From Bifidobacterium breve (GTDB lineage: Bacteria > Actinomycetota > Thermoleophilia > Miltoncostaeales > Miltoncostaeaceae): a DNA stretch of 8,961 nt. Below the pieces are notes generated by a model that saw nothing but the letters and a program-made list of their open reading frames with translations, was not told where the DNA came from and did no database searches. Positions 1-5,132 of the stretch are shown here, piece by piece. The position numbers and the translations under genes were made by a program. The stretch is taken from assembly GCA_945876305.1 (NCBI GenBank), contig CAMCOB010000047.1:1-8961 (forward strand), given 5' to 3'. Each line of letters begins with the position of its first letter. Positions within the stretch are counted from its first letter, which is position 1.

Positions 1-831
1 GACGACAGCATTCTGCGGCGCAAGATCGCCATCGCGCTCGACACCAAGAACGACATCCTCGAAAAGATCTACGGCGAGCCGCGTCTCGACGCCGACGCCG
101 TTGCCGATCAGGTGCTGGCTGTTGCCCCGCGCATCGCCCCCTACATCGCCGATACCTCGCTCATCCTCGATACGGCGATTCGCGATGGCAAGACGGTGCT
201 GTTTGAGGGCGCGCAGGGCACCCTGCTCGATATTGACCACGGCACCTACCCATTTGTGACCTCAAGTAACCCCACCGCCGGTGCCGCCTGCACCGGTACG
301 GGCATCGGCCCCACTCGCATTGATCACGTGCTGGGAATCAGTAAGGCGTACACCACCCGTGTGGGCGAGGGGCCCTTCCCCACCGAGATTGACGACGCCG
401 CCGGCAGGCACATGGCCGAGGTGGGCCACGAGGTGGGCACCACCACCGGACGCCCCCGCCGGTGCGGATGGCTCGATCTGGTTGCGTTGCGCTACGCCGT
501 GCGCGTAAACGGCATGACCCAACTGGGCCTCACGAAGCTGGACGTGCTCTCCGGCCTGCCCGAGGTACAGCTATGCACCGCGTACACCAAGCCTGACGGC
601 GAGGTGAGCGCCGACTTCCCCTGGCACCAGAGCGACTTCCACGGCTGCACGCCCATCTACGAGACCCTCGAGGGCTGGGACGAAGACATCGTGGGCGTGA
701 AGAACCTCGACGACCTGCCGCCGAGGGCCCGCGCCTACGTGGACCGCATCGCGCAGTTCACGGGCGTGCCGATCACCCTCATCGGCACCGGCCAGGGCCG
801 GCACGAGGTGATCGACGCAGTTGAGCTGTAG
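1..831 (+). CDS. purA: Adenylosuccinate synthetase, C-terminal part (5' end outside window)
   Basis: Joins IMP and aspartate with GTP hydrolysis to make adenylosuccinate, the first committed step from IMP to AMP, in the cytosol. The frame is open from base 1 to the TAG at 829-831, giving 276 visible residues of a family usually about 430 long, so roughly the first 150 (including the P-loop-like GTP/IMP site) lie to the left. Seen in visible numbering: FEGAQGTLLD at about 68-77 followed by the Thr/Ser/Asn-rich nucleotide loop, TRVGEGPFPTE at about 119-129, TTTGRPRRCGWLD from about 147, and KLDVLSG at about 179, where the K-x-D recognises guanine. All family blocks present are intact. The stop is 3 bp from the stop of the convergent membrane-protein gene, with no hairpin terminator visible between them. 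The identification is secure; the missing start is an effect of the window edge. Confidence 0.97.
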   Translation, partial: DDSILRRKIAIALDTKNDILEKIYGEPRLDADAVADQVLAVAPRIAPYIADTSLILDTAIRDGKTVLFEGAQGTLLDIDHGTYPFVTSSNPTAGAACTGTGIGPTRIDHVLGISKAYTTRVGEGPFPTEIDDAAGRHMAEVGHEVGTTTGRPRRCGWLDLVALRYAVRVNGMTQLGLTKLDVLSGLPEVQLCTAYTKPDGEVSADFPWHQSDFHGCTPIYETLEGWDEDIVGVKNLDDLPPRARAYVDRIAQFTGVPITLIGTGQGRHEVIDAVEL

Positions 832-834
832 GTG

Positions 835-1113
835 CTAGAGGTAGCCGACCAGCAGGCCGATCGACCACGCGAGGGCGGCGAGGCCACCGGCCCAGCACGA
901 GAAGGCCATCGGGTGGTAGCGGCCCTCCTTGCGCAGCCAGAAGAAGTGCGCGCCGGAGATGATGAAGGCCCCGAGGCCCACCCAGAATGCGGGCCAGGGG
1001 TTGTCGCCGGTGACCGAGTAGACGATCAGCACGGCATAAGCGGCCACGTTGAGCGCCCAGATGGCGTACACGGAGTCGGGTGGCGAGCCGACGTTGCTTT
1101 GAGAAGTGTTCAT
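835..1113 (-). CDS. Small membrane protein with three predicted helices, unknown function
   Basis: I do not recognise this 92-aa protein. It has a short polar N-terminus (residues 1-13) and three hydrophobic stretches at about 14-35, 39-60 and 67-90. A charged loop with RKEGRYHP lies between helices 2 and 3, and the chain ends flush with helix 3 (LLVGYL). There is no cleavable signal peptide or catalytic motif that I can see. The ATG at 1113 was chosen over upstream in-frame starts because the 47 extra residues are Arg-rich and look non-coding, and because TAACTT sits 7 nt before this ATG, fitting a leaderless start. It follows the ABC permease gene on the same strand after a 47-bp gap and converges on purA. 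It could be an accessory of the transporter or an independent gene. That the frame is coding is supported by the clean helix pattern, not by homology. Confidence 0.65.
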   Translation of the reverse strand: MNTSQSNVGSPPDSVYAIWALNVAAYAVLIVYSVTGDNPWPAFWVGLGAFIISGAHFFWLRKEGRYHPMAFSCWAGGLAALAWSIGLLVGYL

Positions 1114-1120
1114 GCGCGCA

Positions 1121-1126
1121 AAGTTA
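1121..1126 (-). promoter_or_regulatory. Candidate -10 element for the small membrane protein (leaderless)
   Basis: On the minus strand TAACTT (TANNNT type) is followed by 7 nt and then the ATG at 1113. This would put the transcription start at or next to the start codon. No Shine-Dalgarno sequence precedes the ATG, and no convincing -35 box is seen 17-18 nt upstream. The same geometry occurs at purD and the ABC ATPase. A single hexamer match is weak evidence by itself. Confidence 0.35.
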
Positions 1127-1160
1127 CGCCTGCGGGCACGGCATTCGCCTCCAGCGGGCG

Positions 1161-1955
1161 CTACGGGCGCAGCCGCTTTCCACGGCTGAACATCCTGATG
1201 GCCAGCACGGTGAGCACGACGGCCACCACGGCGGCGATGGCCACGCTCAGCCATACCGCGCTCTCATGCATGCCGGTCACCCCTCCCCGCTCGGCATCCA
1301 CCAGGTAGTAGATGGGGTCGAGCATGGTGAGGGTGCGCCAGGGCTCCGACAGCGTGTCGACCGAGTAGAAGACCCCACCGAGAAGGGCGAGCGGCGAAAT
1401 GACCAGCGCGGCGACGAATGCCTGCTGGTCGAATGAGTCGGCCCAGATTCCGGTCATCACGCCAAGAGCGCTGAAGATGACGCCCGTGAGGACGAGCACC
1501 ACAATCGTCAGTAGCCAGTTCTCCACTCCAGGCACGAACGGCAGACCGCAGATGGCAACCAGCACGGCGGAAATCCAGCCGCGGTAGAGCCCGCCCGACA
1601 TGTACGACCACACCACCTCGGCGGGTCGAAGCGGTGAGGTGAGCACATCATCGATGTACCCCTCATTGCGCGCCTGATAGAGGCTGGTGGACGCGTTGGC
1701 GAAGGCCTGCCCGGCCACGGTCATAACCAGAAGCCCCGGGAGGATGAACCACAGATACGGGATGTCGGCGACATCGCGCAACTTGCCGCCGAGCGCCCCA
1801 CCGAACACCACCATGAACAGCACGGCGCCAACAACCGGAGGCAGGATCGTCTGCGTCCACAGCCTGGAAACCCGCCGGACCTCTCGGCCGGAAAGCGCAA
1901 GGGTCCCGCGGCGGGACGCGGCACGAAGCTGCGCGCGTTGATCCTGTTCTGTCAC
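1161..1955 (-). CDS. ABC-2 type transporter permease
   Basis: Membrane subunit of an ABC exporter, 264 aa from the GTG at 1955, a normal length for the ABC-2 family. A short cytoplasmic N-terminus ends in LSGREVRRVSRLWTQTILPP at about 21-40. Six hydrophobic segments follow, near 38-55, 66-90, 118-140, 147-170, 180-200 and 235-257. The family element QARNEGYIDDVLTSPLRP at about 94-111, in the loop after helix 2, is thought to contact the ATPase; a second typical element, EPWRTLTMLDPIYYLVD, lies at about 204-220. The frame stays open upstream to 2054, but those 33 residues are repeat-derived low-complexity sequence. The GTG at 1955 is preceded by GGGGG at 9 nt and overlaps the TGA of a micro-ORF as GTGA. 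The partner ATPase lies just upstream. Substrate is unknown; drug, polysaccharide and lipid exporters all share this architecture. The first codons lie inside a duplicated 77-bp unit. Confidence 0.88.
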   Translation of the reverse strand: MTEQDQRAQLRAASRRGTLALSGREVRRVSRLWTQTILPPVVGAVLFMVVFGGALGGKLRDVADIPYLWFILPGLLVMTVAGQAFANASTSLYQARNEGYIDDVLTSPLRPAEVVWSYMSGGLYRGWISAVLVAICGLPFVPGVENWLLTIVVLVLTGVIFSALGVMTGIWADSFDQQAFVAALVISPLALLGGVFYSVDTLSEPWRTLTMLDPIYYLVDAERGGVTGMHESAVWLSVAIAAVVAVVLTVLAIRMFSRGKRLRP

Positions 1956-1970
1956 GGCGACTGACCCCCA
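1894..1970 (-). repeat. 77-bp direct repeat, copy A (spans the permease start)
   Basis: Matches 2022-2098 without gaps at 63 of 77 positions by my count, with an exact offset of 128 bp. Blocks of perfect identity are AGCGCAAGGG, GGACGCGGCA and a final stretch of more than 20 bp that includes TGTCACGGCGACTGACCCCC (plus strand). Copy A contains the permease GTG start and its first 20 or so codons, so it is probably the ancestral copy and 2022-2098 the degenerate duplicate; the reverse order is possible. Confidence 0.8.
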
Positions 1971-2083
1971 GAGGGGGCTGAACAAGCGCGGGGCCTGACC
2001 CCGGAAAGGGCCCATTCGCCCAGCGCAAGGGCTCCCCAGACGGACGCGGCACAAAGTCGCGCGCTTTCACCCATTTCTGTCAC
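1952..2083 (-). CDS. 43-codon micro-ORF between ABC ATPase and permease, probably a duplication by-product
   Basis: Begins at GTG 2083, which overlaps the ATPase TGA as GTGA, and ends at TGA 1952-1954, which overlaps the permease GTG, again as GTGA. The product would begin VTEMGESARLCAASVWGALA, an eroded copy of the permease N-terminus (VTEQDQRAQLRAASRRGTLA), and end in SGGQSP, like the ATPase tail (VGGQSP). A GGGGG tract 9 nt before the GTG could act as a ribosome binding site. No domain or conserved function is recognisable. The likely role, if any, is passive: it would keep ribosomes moving from the ATPase to the permease frame after a 128-bp duplication. Whether the peptide is made or stable is unknown. 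Confidence 0.25.
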   Translation of the reverse strand: MTEMGESARLCAASVWGALALGEWALSGVRPRACSAPSGGQSP

Positions 2084-2150
2084 GGCGACTGACCCCCAAC
2101 GGGGTCTGACCCCATGGGGGGACTGACCCCGGGGGGGGTCTGACCCCGGG
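1961..2150. repeat. Cluster of GGGGTCTGACCCC-type palindromes
   Basis: C-rich and G-rich half sites alternate around a CTGA or TCTGA core. Examples are CTGACCCCCAGAGGGGGCTG at 1961-1980, GGGGCCTGACCCC at 1990-2002, GACTGACCCCCAACGGGG from 2087, GGGGTCTGACCCC at 2101-2113, and two more overlapping units through 2115-2150. Each can fold into a short hairpin, and the runs of four to eight G/C could also form quadruplex or i-motif structures. The cluster covers the ATPase 3' end and the ATPase-permease junction. It resembles a REP-like dispersed repeat, but copies outside this window cannot be seen. Confidence 0.75.
2022..2098 (-). repeat. 77-bp direct repeat, copy B (spans the ATPase stop)
   Basis: Second copy of the unit at 1894-1970, 128 bp away. 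On the minus strand it holds the ATPase TGA stop and a GTG start in the same GTGA overlap that copy A provides for the permease. Changes relative to copy A are concentrated at 2032-2041 and 2053-2074, consistent with drift of a copy no longer under coding constraint. Confidence 0.8.
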
Positions 2151-2922
2151 CTTCGCGGTTTTCCTGCATCGCTGCCAGGTAGGCGTCCTCCAGACGGGCA
2201 GCACCGAAGCGGTTCATGATCTCCGAAACCGTTCCCTCCACGATGATGCGGCCGTCGCAAATCATTGCGATCTCCCCGCAGAGGGCCTCGGCCTCTTCCA
2301 GGTAATGCGTGGTGAGCAGCACCGTGGTGCCCTCCTCCCTGTGGATACGCGACAGGTATTGCCACAGGTCATGGCGCAGTTCCAGATCAACGCCGGCGGT
2401 GGGCTCATCGAGAATCGCCAGGCGGGGGCGGTGCACCAGGGCGCGGGCGATGAGGAGGCGGCGGCGCATGCCACCCGACAGCCGGTTCGGTCGGCTCCCC
2501 GCCTTGTTCTCCAGATCGAAGATGACGAGCAACTCGTCGGCGCGCTCGATGGCGTCGGCCTTACTCATGCCGAAGTACCGGCCGTGGAACGACAGGACAT
2601 CACGCGCTGTGAGGAAGCGGTCGAGATGCACCTCCTGTGGGGCGAGCCCCACCATGGTGCGCGCCAGGCGGTGGTCACTCACCGCGTCGTGCCCGAACAC
2701 CTTCACATGCCCGGCGGGGCCCCGCACCAGCCCGGTGATGATGCCGATGAGGGTGCTCTTGCCCGACCCGTTTGGTCCGAGCAGGCCGTGGAACCCGCCG
2801 GCCGGCACCGTGAGTGACAGATCGTCGAGGGCAAGTGTGCCGTCGTCGTACACCTTGGTGAGACCTGTGATCTCGAGTGCGGGAGGCCCTCCGGCGAGGT
2901 GGTCGGCGCTGTTGATTGACAC
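2080..2922 (-). CDS. ABC transporter ATP-binding protein (ABC-2 exporter type)
   Basis: Cytoplasmic ATPase that powers export through the neighbouring permease. It is 280 aa from the GTG at 2922. Seen: Walker A GPNGSGKST at 49-57, Q-loop glutamine in LAPQ at about 96, signature LSGGMRRR at 148-155, Walker B LAILDEP at 168-174 and switch histidine H206 in LTTHYLEEAE. All catalytic residues are intact. The GTG at 2922 was chosen because TACGGT lies exactly 7 nt upstream, as at purD, and no Shine-Dalgarno sequence precedes the tandem ATGs at 2943 and 2940; starting at 2940 would add 6 residues. The open frame to 3183 is rejected because it runs into purD. The last 22 residues (Pro/Gly-rich, ending VGGQSP) are encoded by the palindromic repeat cluster and look like a late addition. 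It is divergent from purD. Family is certain, substrate unknown. Confidence 0.93.
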   Translation of the reverse strand: MSINSADHLAGGPPALEITGLTKVYDDGTLALDDLSLTVPAGGFHGLLGPNGSGKSTLIGIITGLVRGPAGHVKVFGHDAVSDHRLARTMVGLAPQEVHLDRFLTARDVLSFHGRYFGMSKADAIERADELLVIFDLENKAGSRPNRLSGGMRRRLLIARALVHRPRLAILDEPTAGVDLELRHDLWQYLSRIHREEGTTVLLTTHYLEEAEALCGEIAMICDGRIIVEGTVSEIMNRFGAARLEDAYLAAMQENREARGQTPPGVSPPMGSDPVGGQSP

Positions 2923-2929
2923 GTGACGC

Positions 2930-2935
2930 ACCGTA
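2930..2935 (-). promoter_or_regulatory. Candidate -10 element for the ABC ATPase (leaderless start)
   Basis: On the minus strand TACGGT is followed by GCGTCAC and then the GTG at 2922, the same TANNNT, 7 nt, start spacing as purD. If real it makes the ATPase mRNA leaderless and decides the start. The ATG at 2940 has neither a TANNNT at the right distance nor a Shine-Dalgarno sequence. No clear -35 box is seen. Confidence 0.35.
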
Positions 2936-3003
2936 GCCATCATCCATTGCCGGATGGGTGGTGCACGGCAGCGGGAGCCGCCGGAGGCCACATCACGGCA
3001 ATC

Positions 3004-3030
3004 GGGGACGCCATTGGTAGGGTGCCCCCC
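3004..3030 (+). promoter_or_regulatory. purD promoter with extended -10 TTGGTAGGGT, shared with purB
   Basis: TAGGGT at 3018-3023, preceded by TGG (extended -10 form), lies 7 nt before the purD GTG at 3031. Transcription would therefore start at the first codon and the mRNA would be leaderless. The block GGGGAC..CC.TTGGTAGGGTG.CCC recurs 52 bp after the start of the final stretch of vapC, in front of purB (5083-5109), with only about four differences over 29 bases. No good -35 hexamer is visible, which fits an extended -10 promoter. The shared block may also include a regulator site. Confidence 0.6.
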
Positions 3031-4299
3031 GTGGCGCGCCGAGCACTTGTGGTGGGGAGCGGGGGCCGCGAGCACGCGCTGGTGCGCGCGCTTGCGAGGA
3101 CTGGTTGGACGGTTTTCGCAGCGCCGGGCAACCCGGGCATTGCGACCATCGCCGACACCCGCCCCATCGACATGCATAACCACGCAGGCATGGTGGACCT
3201 GGTGCTGGGTGAGGACATCGACCTGGTGATCATCGGTCCAGAGGCCCCGCTGGTGGCGGGCCTGGCCGACGTGCTTCGCGTCGCCGGCGCCGCGGTGCTT
3301 GGCCCGTCCGCCGAGGCCGCGCGCCTTGAGGGCAGCAAAGCATTCGCCAAGGAGATCATGCTGGCCGCCGGCGTCCCCACAGCGCGGTCAATGGCCGTGA
3401 CCGACGTGGACTCAGGAATGGCAGCCGTGGCTGAGTACGGCACGCCCGTCGCCATCAAGGCCGATGGACTTGCCGCCGGCAAGGGCGTGGTCATCGCACA
3501 GGACGACGCCGAGGCCCGTGCTGCGTTGGTGATGATGCTCGAGGATGCGGTGTTCGGTGATGCAGGCAGCACCGTGCTGGTGGAGGAGGGCCTCGTGGGC
3601 CCGGAGGTGTCGCTCCTGGCAATCAGCGACGGTGAGGCCGTGGCGCGCTTCCCGGCTGCCCGCGACTACAAGCCGATCGGCGAAGGCAACACCGGCCCCA
3701 ATACCGGCGGCATGGGATCGGTCTCCCCCATCCCCGACATCCCCGACCACCTGGCCGACGAGCTGGTGGAGACCGTTCATCGGCCCGTCATCCGAGAGAT
3801 GCACCGCCGTGGTATTCCGTTCAATGGTGTGCTGTACGCGGGCATCATGATGACCCCGAGCGGCCCCAAGGTGTTGGAGTTCAACGTGCGGTTTGGTGAC
3901 CCCGAGACGCAGGCCCTGCTGCCACGCGTGGAGGGCGACCTGGGGGACATCCTGCTGGCCGCGGCCAGCGGTGGGCTGGCCGACTCGCCTGTGACGGTGA
4001 GCGGCGAGGCGTCGGTGGCAGTGGTGCTGGCCGCCGCCAACTACCCGGGCGACCCGCGCACGGGTGATGTGATCTCCGGCATCGACGACGCGCTGGCCAC
4101 CGGGGCCGATGTATTTCAGGCCGGCACGGCGCTGAACGCGGAGGGCGAGCTGGTGACCGCCGGCGGCCGTGTGCTCGCAGTGCAGGCCCGTGGCGTGACG
4201 GTGGAGATCGCGCGTGAGCGCGCCTACGCCGGGGCGGACCTGGTCAACTTCGACGGCAAGCAGATGCGGCGCGACATCGCCGCGGGGATGGACGCGTAG
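3031..4299 (+). CDS. purD: Phosphoribosylamine-glycine ligase (GAR synthetase)
   Basis: ATP-grasp enzyme of step 2 of purine synthesis: 5-phosphoribosylamine plus glycine plus ATP gives GAR. It is 422 aa, the usual monofunctional bacterial length. The N-terminal nucleotide-type fold starts with VVGSGGREHAL at 7-17; APGNPG follows at 31-36. The ATP-grasp part has KADGLAAGKGV at 143-153 and the DYKPIGEGNTGPNTGGMGS region at 212-230. The family signature RFGDPETQA is at 287-295, with metal-binding Glu and Asn in LEFNVRFGD. The C-terminal domain ends at the TAG 4297-4299. The GTG at 3031 is chosen because the family begins just before GSGGREHAL and a -10 hexamer sits 7 nt upstream; an open frame to 2923 adds 36 unrelated residues. 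It is divergent from the ABC ATPase and is followed 62 bp later by vapBC rather than by a purine gene. Confidence 0.97.
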   Translation: MARRALVVGSGGREHALVRALARTGWTVFAAPGNPGIATIADTRPIDMHNHAGMVDLVLGEDIDLVIIGPEAPLVAGLADVLRVAGAAVLGPSAEAARLEGSKAFAKEIMLAAGVPTARSMAVTDVDSGMAAVAEYGTPVAIKADGLAAGKGVVIAQDDAEARAALVMMLEDAVFGDAGSTVLVEEGLVGPEVSLLAISDGEAVARFPAARDYKPIGEGNTGPNTGGMGSVSPIPDIPDHLADELVETVHRPVIREMHRRGIPFNGVLYAGIMMTPSGPKVLEFNVRFGDPETQALLPRVEGDLGDILLAAASGGLADSPVTVSGEASVAVVLAAANYPGDPRTGDVISGIDDALATGADVFQAGTALNAEGELVTAGGRVLAVQARGVTVEIARERAYAGADLVNFDGKQMRRDIAAGMDA

Positions 4300-4335
4300 T
4301 CGACGCGATTTCGTAGCAGTCCGTGACGAAGGCGG

Positions 4336-4355
4336 GTGTTGCACGGTGTTACACT
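4336..4355 (+). promoter_or_regulatory. vapB promoter with tandem GTGTTRCAC operator-like sites
   Basis: GTGTTGCAC (4336-4344) and GTGTTACAC (4346-4354) are near-identical repeats 10 bp apart, one helical turn, and each is nearly palindromic (GTG-N3-CAC). The second overlaps TACACT (4350-4355), a TANNNT -10 with an upstream TGT, which lies 6 nt before the antitoxin ATG at 4362. This is the expected place for VapB or VapBC autorepression. Binding is inferred, not shown. Confidence 0.5.
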
Positions 4356-4361
4356 TCGGCT

Positions 4362-4640
4362 ATGCCGACGACCAAGCCCCGCCATGCAGTGACCGAGACC
4401 GGTGCCGTTGCCGAGGCCCTCGCTGAACTGCGGGCCGAGCCCGGTGGCGACGACGTATCGATTTCGGAGTTGGTGGTGATCGGCGCCAAGGCCCTGGCTG
4501 CGAAGAAGCGAGCGCAGCGCCACGCCAATAACGAGATGCTCGAGATTGTTGCCGCGAGGGTGCGGGCGGGCGGGCCGCCCTTCGTCGACCCGGAGGCCGC
4601 GGACGAGGTCCGGCGGTCTGGCTGGGTTCGACCTACGTGA
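4362..4640 (+). CDS. VapB-type antitoxin (putative)
   Basis: Predicted antitoxin for the PIN toxin encoded directly downstream: it would bind and neutralise the nuclease and repress its own promoter. It is 92 aa. The opening KPRHAVTETGAVAEALAEL (residues 5-23) resembles the N-terminal part of actinobacterial VapB antitoxins, which often start with a T/S-rich strand and an A-E-A-L helix. Residues 31-47 form a second helix (SISELVVIGAKALAAKK), and the C-terminal part (about 48-92) is charged, as in toxin-wrapping tails. The ATG at 4362 is preferred over GTG 4323 because TACACT lies 6 nt upstream and the 13 extra residues would cross that promoter. The stop overlaps the toxin GTG (GTGA), giving translational coupling. 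Family assignment rests on context plus moderate resemblance; the exact antitoxin class is unsure. Confidence 0.7.
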   Translation: MPTTKPRHAVTETGAVAEALAELRAEPGGDDVSISELVVIGAKALAAKKRAQRHANNEMLEIVAARVRAGGPPFVDPEAADEVRRSGWVRPT

Positions 4641-5068
4641 CAACCGAGTACTTGCTGGACAACTCGGCCTGGGCGCGCCTTCGGCATCCTGCGCTGCCAA
4701 CTGCGCGCCGTGACGACATCGCCGATGCCATCGCGGACAGCCGCGTGTACACGTGCCTGCCCTTCCTGCTCGAGGCCGGGTACTCCGCCAGGAACGCCGA
4801 GCAGTACACGGAGATGATGCGCCACCTGCGTGGCTTCCCATTCGCCGCGCTGGACGATGCCGCTGCGCTGCGCGCCCTCGCTCTTCAGGGCGACCTCGCC
4901 GCGTGCGGGCACCACCGCCTGCCACCGCCAGACCTCATCATCGCGGCCATTGCCGAGCGCCACGCGCTTACCGTGCTGCACTGCGACAAGGACTTCGACG
5001 TAATCTGCAAGAAGACATCGGCAGTGATCAGCGCCGAGTGGCTGGCACCCCCCGACACCTTCTCGTGA
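4637..5068 (+). CDS. vapC: PIN-domain ribonuclease toxin (VapC family)
   Basis: Probable Mg-dependent endoribonuclease toxin of a type II toxin-antitoxin pair, 143 aa, a typical VapC length. The acidic PIN residues are visible: D8 in EYLLDNSAW, E46 in FLLEAGYS, D99 in LPPPDLIIAAIA, and D117 in VLHCDKDFDVI, with D119 and D121 nearby. The spacing (D near the N-terminus, E about 40 later, D near 100, D about 18 after that) is that of active VapC toxins, so it looks catalytically intact. It starts at GTG 4637 overlapping the antitoxin TGA by four bases. It sits between purD and purB on the same strand and its end is 15 bp from the block shared with the purD promoter. RNA target cannot be predicted from the sequence. 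Confidence 0.88.
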   Translation: MTTEYLLDNSAWARLRHPALPTARRDDIADAIADSRVYTCLPFLLEAGYSARNAEQYTEMMRHLRGFPFAALDDAAALRALALQGDLAACGHHRLPPPDLIIAAIAERHALTVLHCDKDFDVICKKTSAVISAEWLAPPDTFS

Positions 5069-5082
5069 GCCCTGCCGCGACG

Positions 5083-5109
5083 GGGGACCCCGTTGGTAGG
5101 GTGGCCCTC
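5083..5109 (+). promoter_or_regulatory. purB operon promoter with extended -10 TTGGTAGGGT
   Basis: TAGGGT at 5097-5102 with the upstream TGG repeats the purD promoter block (3004-3030) almost exactly. Here the position matching the purD GTG is GTT, so purB instead starts at ATG 5133 behind a predicted leader of about 23 nt. It separates the purB-C-S-Q-L run from vapC. No -35 box or terminator is evident. Confidence 0.6.
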
Positions 5110-5132
5110 GTTACCGCGACGGAAATGGACGC

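Noticed and set aside
829..837. Bidirectional terminator between purA and the membrane-protein gene
   Set aside because: The stops are 3 bp apart and no stem-loop with T-run is visible around them.
1956..2054. N-terminal extension of the permease to ATG 2054
   Set aside because: The extra 33 residues are translated from palindromic repeat sequence, and the GTG at 1955 has a better ribosome-site context and normal family length.
2923..3030. Riboswitch in the purD upstream region
   Set aside because: Only about 100 bp to the divergent gene and a predicted leaderless start, leaving no room for a purine riboswitch; no such fold recognised.
2923..3183. N-terminal extension of the ABC ATPase up to 3183
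   Set aside because: Would add over 80 Arg/Pro-rich residues overlapping the purD start; the ABC domain begins only after the proposed start.
4300..4335. Terminator after purD (TTCGT...ACGAA at about 4310-4330)
   Set aside because: Only a 5-bp stem with a long loop and no T-tract; not convincing.
3412..4344. 310-codon antisense open frame over purD
   Set aside because: Antisense shadow of purD; composition typical of reversed GC-rich codons.
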